NCBI GenBank assembly: GCA_016648135.1
Contig: JADDOH010009935.1
Location: 100,237-164,236 of the forward strand
DNA length: 64,000 nt
Reading direction: 5' to 3'
From: Agrypnia vestita
Taxonomy: Eukaryota > Arthropoda > Insecta > Trichoptera > Phryganeidae
Position 1 is the stretch's first letter. The number at the start of each line of letters is the position of its first letter. The position numbers were made by a program, and so were the translations under genes. A model generated the notes under the pieces. The model searched no databases and was not told where the DNA came from. It saw only the letters and a program-made list of their open reading frames with translations. Below, piece after piece: positions 47,001 to 58,600 of the stretch.

Positions 47001-47039
47001 TTAAACCAGTCTTTAATGTGTATAAATAAAAAAGTTTAT

Positions 47040-47829
47040 TTTTGAAAAAAATATGTTTATACTAATGAACACGTTAGTTTCCCCTCCTGCATTGACAATT
47101 ATGAAGCACTGACCTTTAGATACGGGTTTGAATACACCTTCGACATCTTCACTTTGCCAACATTTGTCTGCTGTTTGTGAGGTATGTATATATGTTTCAT
47201 CTAGATGTATGACTGGCCGCCGATTCAAAGAAGTTTCATTCTTCCTTAATTCATACAAGAATTTTGCTCTCATGAAACATATTAATTATATCATTGCGTT
47301 CTATAAGCACCTTACGGTTACTTTTAGTCTTCCGAAAACAAAAACCTAGCTTATGCAGTAATTTACGTTATATCTTACGATATCCTTGAAAATTTATGTT
47401 TTCTTTCAATACCTTTTGCAGTTTACTTAATGTAAGTAACTCTTTCTTAAAAAGTATAAAAATCATGTACCTTTCGCCTGATGACTCCCAAATCAAAGTC
47501 ATCAATATCAATTTTTCCACTTATCCTTTTTCTTTTTTTTCCGGGTGTAGATATTTTAATGCCCATTTCCACGGCCGCTTTACCTTCTTTAACTATTTTG
47601 TAAATTGCCGATTCAGGAATACCTGAAGAAATTGTATAATAGTAAAATAAAAAACTAAGTATGGGAAAATCATTATAACTGCATGGCAGCACTAACCTGA
47701 AGTGGCGGCAATAAGTCTATGAACAAAATCAAACGGTATAATTGGGGCTTTTAGACGTTGTTCCTCTTCAAAAAACGTGTGCATTTTCAAGATTATTTCC
47801 CGAACACCGCTTTTAATGGTTTTTGGCAT
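47040..47829 (-). pseudogene. IS630/DDE-type transposase with a 74-bp intron, broken
   Basis: Minus strand. Start ATG at 47829-47827 (MPKTIKSGVREIILKMH...). First exon ends at 47697; GT-AG intron 47696-47623; second exon from 47622 reads GIPESAIYKIVKEGKAA (helix-turn-helix-like) and GKKRKRISGKID. Stop at 47449-47447. Family-like sequence continues in another frame (LSKLQKVLKENINFQ, LLHKLGFCFRKTKSNRKVL) with a stop, then in a third frame RRPVIHLDETYIHT, KCWQ and SKGQCFIIVNAGGE, which looks like the middle DDE Asp region. At least two frame breaks and no visible last catalytic Glu, so inactive. Family assignment from motif pattern only; some breaks could be further small introns. Confidence 0.65.
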
Positions 47830-48015
47830 GGTGACAGTCTAAAATTTTCTTAAAAAACTATCGAAACAGTCATGAACCCCTCTGTAAACAAAGTCCGTCA
47901 AAGGTCTGTCAGCTGTAGATAATCCAATATGGCGTCGTTAGTTCCAAATTTGGCCATTCTTCAGATAAGTTAGACGGACTATAGCAGTCGGCTGTCGCCG
48001 GTGCATGTTGACAGG

Positions 48016-48508
48016 AAGGGAATGCAATTCCGAGTCGGGATTGTCCTTCCGGGATCCCTCGAGATTAGAATTTCCAATCCCGCGGGATCCCTACGGATCG
48101 GGATCCCGAATACTTTTGTCTTTTTATTTTGTTTATAGAGCTGAATAGCAATTAACGACGATGCCTTGCATTTTTATATCAGCAATTTTAATAAAATGTT
48201 CATTATTAATCATTGCATTAAAGTTTTTGTAGGCGTTTCTCCAAGCCTCAATTTTTATTACTATGTTAGGGTTGATAAAATACAGCAAATATTATTCAAA
48301 GCTATTTTCATTATTTGAATGTGACATGAACATAGGTTTAAAGTACTTACTAAAAGCTCTATAGACATATACAATTAAACATACAAAACATAAAAAATGC
48401 TGATCAATCCCGATAATCTCGTCCGATTTTTCGGTTCGGGATTGATCTCGTAAAATGCCTCGAGATCTCGCGGGATCCCGATCTCGCGGGATCGGGACTG
48501 CCTTCCCT
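48016..48508 (-). mobile_element. 480-bp non-autonomous element, copy 3
   Basis: Inverted relative to copies at 23397 and 25928. The ends, AAGGGAATGCAATTCCGA and the complement of AGGGAAGGCAGTCCCGA, are imperfect inverted repeats. Flanks TTGACAGG and TTGACGGG are 7/8 alike, suggesting an 8-bp, hAT-type target duplication, although the boundary is off by one base on one side. Its subterminal GGGATCCC palindromes match the other copies. No coding capacity. Confidence 0.6.
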
Positions 48509-48859
48509 ATTGACGGGTCCCGCAGTCGGTGATATGGCCGCTTCTAGGCAGGTGTTTCTGTAAAAACATTTCTTTCATCTTCTTTTCTGTATCTTTCCCG
48601 AATAAACTTGTACCGGCGAAAATTGCATGTCACTCATGGAGGAAGAGATCCACGGACAACACATTTTTTTATTTTTTTACAATATTATAATACTTTAATA
48701 TCAACGTTAATAAGTGTTAATAAAAATAATTATCCATGTCTTTGTAAAAACTTATCCAATTTAAGTACACCTACCTAAATTTTATTCTCTCAGGGTGGTG
48801 TTAAGAGAATCTATATTCGAAATTCGAAAATAATAAGTAAATAAAATGTCGATTTTTAT

Positions 48860-48990
48860 GAATGATGACAGCCCTTTTATCTATTGTCTATAACTTAAGG
48901 TTTGATTTTATAGCTTTCGGATTGGTTTCGAAACCTGTCATGTGTAAAAACGTCAAAATTGACCATGTTTCAGAATATAGTCTATTCATT
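48860..48990 (-). repeat. fragment of the ATTCTGAA-type dispersed family
   Basis: Reverse strand carries GACTATATTCTGAAAC and GTCAATTTTGACG, plus CTATTGTCTATAAC near 48890, in the same order as the copy after insc (62262-62480). Truncated. Confidence 0.55.
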
Positions 48991-49639
48991 CTTATTTGTG
49001 TTTTTTATTATCAGAATCCATACTAGTTTTTACCTTCGGTCAATAGCTATTATGCATGAATTATTTTAATATACAAGTCACGCCGCAGTCGATTGTCTAA
49101 CTAGAAGTTGCTAGAGGTGATATAAATGTATTTTTTCTTTTTTGTTTTTCGTGCGACATCTCTTGATTTTTAATTGAGGTAATTTAAAGTAAGCCAAGTT
49201 ACGTTTTAAGTTTTGAAGGGTCGCATTACAAACTTTTAGGTGAAATAAAATTAGGTAAAAAAATATATTATAAGCGAATTTCAGTTTTCGATGCGATATT
49301 TAAAAAATTTTTTGATATATCCTTATTTTTCATGCATAAACATTTTAAGTTGCTATCTTCTCCCAATTTCATGAAAGAATTAGCAAAAAATAAAATGTAA
49401 CGAAAAAGTAACCAAAAAAATGCGTCGTACGATGGTGACTACACATTTCATTCAGTACCCATAAATGTCAAACTTGGGTTTACAAATTTTCATTTATGAG
49501 AATTAAAATATTAGTAAAATCCTTTAAAATGTAAAAATTAAAACATTGAGTACCTCTACAAAGAACAATTGTTAAGCAACCGTTTTTTAAAAACTTTAAA
49601 AAAAAATTTAAAATGTAAAAAAATAAAAATGCAAAGAAA

Positions 49640-50218
49640 TAAAAATGTGAAAAAATTAAGTGATGAGAATGTTGCGCAAGTTAAGGAGTCTGATTCGCAA
49701 GCTGTGGCGATACCAAAATGAGCTTTGGCGATACCATGATGAACTTTGGCGATACCAAGATGAACTTTAAATCGAGTTTTGAATCTACACCCTTATTAAA
49801 TCCCATTGATGCAAGATTTAAAACCCTACGGTTGGATTGCACAAAAAAGCGATTCACCAATTTCAGCAACATTTTGTTGTCTGATGAAGGCAATAATCAT
49901 TTGAACGGGCACGTAAATAAGCTGAGTTGCAGGTTCTGGAGCAGGGAGAATCCGAAACACCCAGACAAAAGGCTTTTTCATTCTAAAAAGTAACAGTTTG
50001 GGTGGCTATGTCATCAAAGAGCATTATCGGTCCTTATTTCCTCGATAATGCGCGTGGAAATTCTGTTACTGTTAATTCTAATGAATATGTCGAGATGCTG
50101 AGTCATCCCACGCCCTTTGTGTCTTTCAGTGTTTCAAACCTAGATATGAGGAATGCCAGCAGAAAGATATATAGATGGCATTATTTTAAAGACGACTTTT
50201 TCTCAACTGTGCTCTTTT
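49640..50218 (+). pseudogene. mariner-like transposase remnant
   Basis: Pieces of a Tc1/mariner-type transposase in order: DENVAQVKES (49660 region), LLSDEGNNHLNGHVNK and CRFWSRENPKH (49870-49970), then after a frame change at about 49990 VTVWVAMSSKSIIGPYFLD and NSNEYVEMLSH (up to about 50120), followed by non-matching sequence. The DE-x-x-HLNGHVNK stretch carries the second catalytic Asp region of this superfamily. The frameshift and the missing N-terminal and C-terminal thirds make it inactive. It lies about 600 bp before insc exon 1. No terminal inverted repeats could be matched. Confidence 0.75.
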
Positions 50219-50220
50219 AG

Positions 50221-50797
50221 TGAAATAAACTTTCATTATCATACTAAGTACCTGTAGATTTTTTTTTTTCAATTTTCAAATATTCAAAAACTTGTGGTTC
50301 ATCCTGTAAAACAAGCACAATGTATATATACGCATAACCATAAGAGTACTTACTAATTGTGTTCACTCATACTTGCAGAGTGTATTTAAAATCTATCCTA
50401 AAATGTATAAAACTATATTTTATTGCAAATTATAGAAACAATTGTCTGAATATTTAAAGTACTTACTGATACAAAGTTCACCAATAATATAATGGATAGT
50501 AAAATCCTATTAGTGTATTTCAATATACGTGCATGCATGTGTGTGTGGGGGTATGCTGGTCGTGGAAGACGCAGTCATTCCAGATTGACAGGCTCGACAA
50601 AAAAAAAAAAAAAATATATATATATATAGGTATATTCTTCGGGAATAACATGTGTGTAATAAACGACGCCTTTGTTTTGGGAATACTGGACCCTCACACA
50701 TAAGAGGACCAACATCCCACCTATTAAAATGATTGGAGAATCCATCTTATTTCGCACAGTTGAAAAAATAAACTAACATTGCTTTGTATTGTTGCAG
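50221..50797. other. region just upstream of insc coding exon 1
   Basis: AT-rich. A run of 15 A followed by (TA)n at 50599-50628 is the only low-complexity element. The segment ends in the polypyrimidine tract and acceptor of insc exon 1, so it is intronic if the transcript starts farther upstream. No promoter motif recognised. Confidence 0.6.
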
Positions 50798-52680
50798 ATT
50801 ATGTCAAACTTCCAAAGAACCAGAAGTAAAGTATGGTGGGGCGATTCACCACCAAACATAGGCAGCCCCGTTGCACACGCTTCAAACTGGGAAAACAGAA
50901 GAAGACTAGAAGACGATTGGGAGCCACAACTGCCCCATTGGGCCCCCTTGGAGAATGGGATTCCCGAATTGATCGAATCCCCCCCCCTTCCAGCGATCAA
51001 TGTCTGGTCTCCGAGACAAAACAGTCCAGGCAGCCACAAGAGTCAAGATTCGGGATTCTCCGATTCCGACAGTTCTCCTCCAACAAACCAGCAGAATAAT
51101 TCTAAACCTAAGAAAAACAATGAATCGCCAGAAAATATTTTCGAAAACCAAGAAAATCATTGTTGCAAACAGAATGAACAAGATAATATAGAGTTTAAAA
51201 CTCCAGCAAAAAAGGATTTGAGTAACAATGTATTGAATTATTTACAAACACCGAAATCGGCGACAAATAAATATCAGGCTGGAACGCCGATCAGGAGTTT
51301 GATCAAAACACCAAAAGATTTGGAAGATTATTTAGAAGCCCAGTGCGACATTGGACACAGATCGTTTGATTCGTTAAAGCAAGAAGACGAAGGTACTTTT
51401 AGAAGCAGTTCAGTTAAAGTGTTTGTTACCCCACACAAAAACATAAACAATAACAATATTGTCGTAGAAAAATGTTCAACAAAAAAGAATTTATTAGATA
51501 CGTTCAATATGCAGGTAGAAGAAGCTTGTCAAGCTGATGATGAAGCTAAAAGGACAGATATTACTGTATCTACACAGGCAAACATTGAATACATTCGGGT
51601 ATCTCCATCGCATCAAATTGCAGTCAATAATCAACCGAGAGTGAGGTCACCTGTAACTAGAATCAACTACCACCCACCAGTACATTTTGTGGCCAAAGAA
51701 AAAAGCGCTGGCATTCTTTCGAAATCAAAAACAGACCCTAACATCCCTAAAAAAGATACGACAACCAATACTGATGATGAATACACTTTTAAAAAGTGTG
51801 AATATTTTCAGCGGCAAGGAGTCAATAGGTCGTTCAACTATTCGGCGCAAAGGCTCGATGAGCAAATACTAGATGAAGGTTCGCATTCTCTGGGTTATAT
51901 TGAGGTGATGCGCCAACAAGAATCGGTCGTGCTAGATAAAGAAAATATTGTTGAGGCCGAGACCGGTGTGCAACCATTTTCATCTAGAAAAATGACAGAC
52001 AGCCTTCATTTGAAAGCTCCAAAGAAGACAATATCACGAACAAAGCAGAAGATTCAACACAAAGCGACGAAGACCAAACAATCTCCGAAAATAAACAAAA
52101 GCTTTTTTAATTTTTTACCCAAAAGGAATGAGTCGATCAAGACCATCTACGATATTACGAAAGGATCTGATGAAGTAGACAGAGTTCCATCTTTAGGATT
52201 ACCAAAAAGCAATGTCCACGAAGACTGGACACTTATCGATGTACAGAATGAAAGATTTATTGAAACTTACGAAGAACGAAGCATCAACGACAATCGCTTA
52301 AATTCGAGTATTGCCAGCGCCACCCAAGCTAAGAGCCCGAAAGGAATACTAAAAACATCTGGTACAACACGTAAAATAACTCCGCCGATCCAATTCCAAG
52401 ATGAGAATTTTCTAGAGCATGGTAGGATTGATCACATTTTTAGAAGAACTGCTTCACTACGGACTGGTATATTGGATGAAAATACCAGGGCTAACGGTTC
52501 TTCTGTAAGACGACTACCGTCCAATGAAGATATTGATTTCTGTGAGCAGGAATTAAGTGCTGCTTGCACATCGACACCCAAGTCGCTTTTATCACCGGAC
52601 TATCTGAGGCATCCTGCTAATACTCCTGGAAGACAAAGCAGCAAAATAAGGCCAGTCAATTTACTCAGCAATTTCAATGA
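50798..52680 (+). CDS. insc: insc coding exon 1 (disordered N-terminal half)
   Basis: Acceptor CAG ends at 50797; only ATT precedes the ATG at 50801. Donor GTGAGT at 52681, leaving phase 2. Encodes residues 1-626 plus part of 627. The stretch is rich in Ser, Thr, Asn, Lys and Pro with no predicted globular core. It has many Thr-Pro and Ser-Pro sites (for example TPKSA, GTPIRS, KTPKD, STPKSLLSP), plausible phosphorylation sites. The reading frame runs open for 1.88 kb, which strongly supports coding. If an upstream coding exon exists, the ATT codon keeps frame, so the true N-terminus could be longer. Confidence 0.9.
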
Positions 52681-55600
52681 GTGAGTTTTATTTCTTTTAT
52701 TACTGTTTAATGTGCCATGCATCTGTTCCCTGGATGCCCAACAAGAGTCTATCATGTTTTGCCTTGCACATTCTCCATCATCAAATAAACCAACATTTAT
52801 AAATATAGCAAAATAATTTATGATTTTATGTGAAATATTGCAAGAAACTAATGTCATAAAATTACAGTTTCGATAAAAACTGGTTAGAAAAATATTCATC
52901 ATCGAGGCCATTTCTGTCTGCAACGGACAAAATGTCCTGGATTTTTTATGATTGCTATTGTATTCCACAGGCTGCCTCGTACGGTGTATGGGTTAGTGGT
53001 ATTTTGCCAGTAGTAGCGTGCGTCACATTCATCCGTAGCAGTTAAATAAAGTCGTATTTTTGCCTTCGATAGAGAGACATACGTATTTTAATGATATTTA
53101 ATAATTCCCTTTAAGGTCAGCTAAAGCCTCATCGTGTGACATCTTGAACACCACTTTCGGCAGCGATGAATTATTTTCTGCAGTGGAAAAGGTTGGCGAA
53201 GGTCAACCAGCACCTGTTCAACACTGGCTCTGCGATTTGGTAGGACTCTACGAGCCAGAATGTATGACAACATTGCAGAGTAAAGCTATTGGGGTGGAAA
53301 TAGACGCCAAAGTTGCAAACAGCTCCGCAACCATCACGGGGAATATACGAAAAGTGCAAACTCATGGACAGATCATTGCTCATCAGTTCAAGCAAGTTAT
53401 GAAGTAAGTGTAATATAGTTTTCTTCAAATCAAAAATCGGATTTTGCAAATTTTTTTATGATAACTTTTATTCCGAGTTAGGTTAAATACTAAATCAACG
53501 GATGCTCCAGCAAACCTATAAAATCGACGACACATGCCATATTAATTGTTGATTTTTTATTTATCAATTTTGAAATAACTCAAACTCAGTAATGAAATAA
53601 CTCAAAAAAAAACCCTAGGAAATTTTCTTCTCTTTGAAGAAAACATTTTACTTCAAATAGTATGCACAGTGTAAGAGTGTAATGTTTCTTTCTATGCTAG
53701 GGGTCATTAGTTAGTTTGATGCGATATAAACTGACAACGTCTTTGGGTTTTTTATGTCGTATTTTAAATGTGGAATCATTGAAGTTAAAACAGGTTGCTA
53801 TCTACTTTATGTCATATTATACAATTCATATAAAATATTCATTATTCCAATATCTAACTATGTCAAACAACCGTAATATAAACTTAAATTCTATTATATG
53901 CATTACATCAAAATTGACTAAGTGTACAATATTATATAATAATCCATATTCTGAACTAAACAGTATCGCTATTTCTGTATCTTGGCAGTTATTGTATAAC
54001 ATTGTTACACCATTTTTTTGACATTTTATGTTTGACTAAAATGTCAAAAAAATGGTGTAACAATGTTATACAATAACTGCCAAGATACAGAAATAGCGAT
54101 ACTGTTTAGTTCAGAATATGGATTATTATATAATATTGTACACTTAGTCAATTTTGATGTAATGCAATTCGTAATTGTGAATAACTTTTAATGTTTGTTT
54201 AAGTTTTAGAGCTTTTTGATTGATTGAATTCATTAAATTCAAACATGTCAAACCTAAAACATTGAAATTGGCAGCAAAACAATGTTATACATTAAGTTAT
54301 ACATGTTATACATGTTATACAATGCTATACCTTAAGATTGATATAAATATCTGACATCTCAATATTGTTATTTTCAGAATAGCACAGAATAACTAACGGT
54401 CGAATATGTTGTCATGATAACTTAAAGTGAAGCTATACACTTTAAATTTACTTTGTAATAATATTCTTTCAGGGATTTACAAACAGCGAATATACAATTT
54501 GTGAGGCAGTGTCACAGCGACATAAACGTGATGATCGCAAACATAAATGAATTTATTCTCGCGCACAGCATCACGCTGAAGATCAAGCCGCCCAGAGAGA
54601 CACCGGACAGGTGGAACAAAATCACCCACGCAGTGGAGAACAATATACAGAGAGTTATGGAAATAACAGAGGATGTCAAAGTAGAACTCAACGATACAAA
54701 TCCAGAAATGAATGTTTTGCAAAAGCACTTGACGACGTTGCTGGACATTTTTATTGAAACGGCAAGGGCAGTTTTAGTACAACAGATGAGGGTAAGATTA
54801 AAAAAATATTTTAAATGTGGGTTACACCACATTGAGGCATAAAAAATGCATTATAGTTAAAAAAAAAATTAATTTTGGTGAGAGTAGTTTTTTTTATTAT
54901 TTGATTTTTTTTGGTTTTTGGGACTTTGGGTTCGAGTTCGAGTGCCGAGCAAGAGGGTGGGAGTTCGAGATACAAACCAGTCAGGAATAAATTAACTTCA
55001 TTAGGCCCGGTTGTTTCAAGTTCGATCAAAGTAAGCGGTCGACCAAAGCATAGATTTTTACGAAAACGGATCGTCTGATTGGTGGAGAACGTAAAAATCT
55101 ATGCTTTAAAAGAACGCTTACTTTGATCGAATTTGAAACAACCGGGCCTTAGTCGGAGTACCACTGTATGCAAATTTCCATTTATCTGCATATTCCATAG
55201 ATTGATCAAGATTGCTGGATTTTCTGCATTATGTGTATTTTTTTTGAATTTTGAGATGTGTTTGTAATTTTTTATTTAATTAATATACTTATTACAAAGA
55301 ATTTGTTACAATATATTATTCCGGGAAGAACAATATTTATACACTGCAGTAAGGAAATTATTAAAAAGAATACGGTTTAGTCAGAAAAGGGAAAATTGTA
55401 TACATACATATACTCGTAATGTGTAAAAATATTCATATGAAGGAAAACATCACTGATTTATACAGCTATTGAGAAAGTATTTTTCGAGAACTTTCGCCAG
55501 TACTTTTTTGTTCATTACTGGAGACTTTATTTTGCCAAGTAATGCATCATATTGAATATAGGCGATGTATAGTAGGGAGTTAATTCTAAATTTTGTCATG

Positions 55601-58600
55601 TGAGTTGACAACGATAAGTCGATTTGATTTTGTGTTCTTGTTTTATGCTGGTTTTATGTTGGTGTGTTGTGATGAGTGTTGAATTACTTTTAATGTGGCA
55701 GTTGTAATGTTATAGCGGCAGAATCATAAAATAAGGTATATATCTTTGACATTTGTATTCCGTGGTAGTTCGTATGGCTCTATATTGGATTACTTGTGTT
55801 TTTTATATTTGCCTCTTGATAGTTGTCCGCCATATACATATACATTAACTAGATAATTGAGATAGGAATGGATCAGGACATAATATGTAGTAGAATTATT
55901 ATCAGTTTTTTTAAATCTGGATCCTTTTTTCCTTACTGCCCTGGTTAATTTAGATTCTACTGTACTTCAAAAGAGGAACATTATGTACAAATACTTCTTT
56001 TATTTCAGACTCTAGTATCCATGTTAGAGGAGCCTCCATCAGACATGATTTTGAAGTCGACGCTGACGTCTCTCGGACATCTTGGGGCACTCATGTCTCC
56101 TGAAGCAGATATGTCCAGTTTTGATATGTCAGATGTGGACAGCGACGCCTTGAGATTTATAACTGAATTGCCGTTCGTTGAATGTGGAGTGCCGCGTGCC
56201 CTGCTGAGTGTGATTATTGAATCGAACAAGAGCTCGATAAAAGCGCTCTCTTTGCGAGCTTTGGCGACCATTTGTATAACTGGTGAAGCTGCAGAACAAT
56301 TTGAAGAGGTCAGTTGCTTTTGGTACTTAAAAATGTCATTTGTGTTCTATTTGCATTTATCGCAACCATATACAGGGTGTTTCGTAGCTACAGTAAAACC
56401 TCGTTAATTCGAAATTCAAGGGACCCGAAAAATAATTTTCGAATTATAGGGGCCCCCGTTAATTCGAAATTTTAGGTACAAAAAAAAATCGCGTTGCGAT
56501 TTTGAAATTTGCCAAAAACATAAAACTCTCGAAAAAATCGTTAATTTTGTTAAATTTATGCTTATATATAAAGAAATCACTTTGAAAACGCAATATTTAT
56601 TATGGTTAATGCAAAGATCGCGACATTTTGAGATATTTAGTGTTCTCACTCGCAAAAAAATCTTTTTTCCATTTCCGTCACGTTTGACTGGATGGATGGC
56701 CATATTCAAAAATGTTTTGTTATACTTTAATTTATGGAACGCTTCTTCAATCTTCACACGAGTTTAATTTTTGATTCCGCCTTTTTTCCGGCTCAAACCA
56801 ACAATAAATATGTGAAACAATAAGATAAGTCACTAATAACATCTTACAAAGAAAATTAAACATTTTAATAACACAAACACAGTTATTAGGGAAAAAATCG
56901 AACTAAAGACAAATTTAAAAACATGAAAAACAATTTAAAACGCGTTTAGGTGTGAGAATTAACGCAAACGCCGCCCGCCGCAAACTTACTATCCGCGCAT
57001 ATCAAGGCAACTAACTGAAGAAAGCATACGCAGGATTACCCAATTTTAGGGACCACGTCACAAATATATAGAAAAGGGGCATTCGATAAGGTACTGTGAA
57101 TTGATTGCGAAATACGCCAAGAATCGTAAAATTCCAGAAAAAGCAATTAATTTTGTGAAAAATGTCTGTTTTTCATATTTCAAGAAATCATTTCGAAAAC
57201 GCAATGTTTATTATGCTAAAACAAAGATCGCGAAATTTCAAAGTACCCGTTATTGACATATTTGTTGTTCTCAGTTGTGAAAAAAATCGAAATATTTTTT
57301 CAATTTCGTCAAATTTAAAAAAAAATTCGAATTACGCGAACTAAAATGTATTGATTTATGGCGCAAGGAGCTAAAAAATATTTCGAATTACGAATTACCG
57401 GGGTTTTAGAATTATCGGGGCTAATGTACTAAGAAATTCACATTTTGGGACTTGCAAGTTTTAAAAATTTCGAATTATGGCGAATTTCGAATTATCGGGG
57501 TTCGAATTAACGGGGTTTTACTGTAGTAGCAAAAAATTTTGGAGGAGTCTTCTTCTTTCAATTTTGAATAGAAAATATTCTTTACACTTTGGACGAAATG
57601 TCTACAGTTACCGAGATAAGCGACATCGACTATCGACCTCATAGCGCCCAGCACAGTCACCTGCAGAGTAGCTAAATGTTTGTTTTATTTTTAGGCTGGT
57701 GGTATTGAAATATTGTCAGACATCCTGAGTGAAGACTCCAACCCCGAGCCACAGATGAGGGAAGCTGTAACAGTTCTTACTCAAATAACTGCTCCATGGT
57801 TACATGGAGACTACAAGCTGATACAATTGAACACTTATTTGGATAAAATTATCAGAAATCTTACTGGTGAGAACATACATATACATCAGTGGTATGCAGA
57901 GCAACTTCAAGCAAAAAAGTTGTGCATTGCGAAAGATTTAGGGGAAAAAATATTAATGAAATAATCCTTATCTTATAAAAAATACTTGAATCTATAAGGA
58001 CCGGTTACATCAACTTGGTTTATTTTATTTGTTAGAAAGATTGCTATAAACCAAGTTTATGCAACTGTCACCGTCACAGTCTCACTGAACTGAATATTTT
58101 CCTACTGAAGCTGTATTATATTCATGCTATCTTTACGTCTGTAAGTTTTGTAAAGCAAAGGTATCAATATCCACTACAATCAATCAATCAACCCCCAAAG
58201 ATTTGTCATGTGACAAAATAGTTGCTTCATACTATAGTTGATGCTAATTTTAGACTGAAATATCATAGCAAAGACAGAATTTTATAAATTGTCCAAGTAA
58301 ACAGCAAAAGAGTCCACTATTTGATAGCAAACCCACCAATATCCATATTTACACATACACGTATATAAAAGGAAATCTGAGGTGGTATAGTTTATTAAAA
58401 TTTATTTTCAATAAGATGTAGGTTTCATAGATTCCAGAGAAATTTCCTTGAGTTGGTTTTTATATTTATCTCCGAAACATCTCAGTGGGACAATGTTGCC
58501 TTTTATATTCCCCATATACTACTCATGGGCTCGTTGCCTGATGCCATTCAGAAGTTTCATCTGAATGGTCATGGAAACCTTGACTTTGTTTCAGGAAATT

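Larger units (their letters stand above)
46305..47981 (-). mobile_element. TA-flanked Tc1/mariner-IS630-type transposon, degenerate
   Basis: 1677 bp with inverted ends TAGTCCGTCCAACTTATCTG and TAGTCCGTCTAACTTATCTG (one mismatch in these 20 bases), flanked by TA at 46303-46304 and 47982-47983. The minus strand encodes a broken transposase (47829 to about 47040). Two other MITEs sit inside it (46590-46800 and 46860-47000). The element lies 26 bp from a Helitron-like element and about 35 bp from copy 3 of the 480-bp family. Confidence 0.8.
56309..57694 (+). other. insc intron 4
   Basis: 1386-bp GT-AG intron, most of it a pogo-like element (56391-57523) nested in a fold-back family copy (about 56372-57640). 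Confidence 0.85.

Noticed and set aside
50773..51181. Minus-strand frames opposite insc exon 1
   Set aside because: Shadows of the well-supported insc coding frame.
52600..52968. 122-codon minus-strand frame
   Set aside because: Overlaps the end of insc exon 1 and intron 1 and has no family features.
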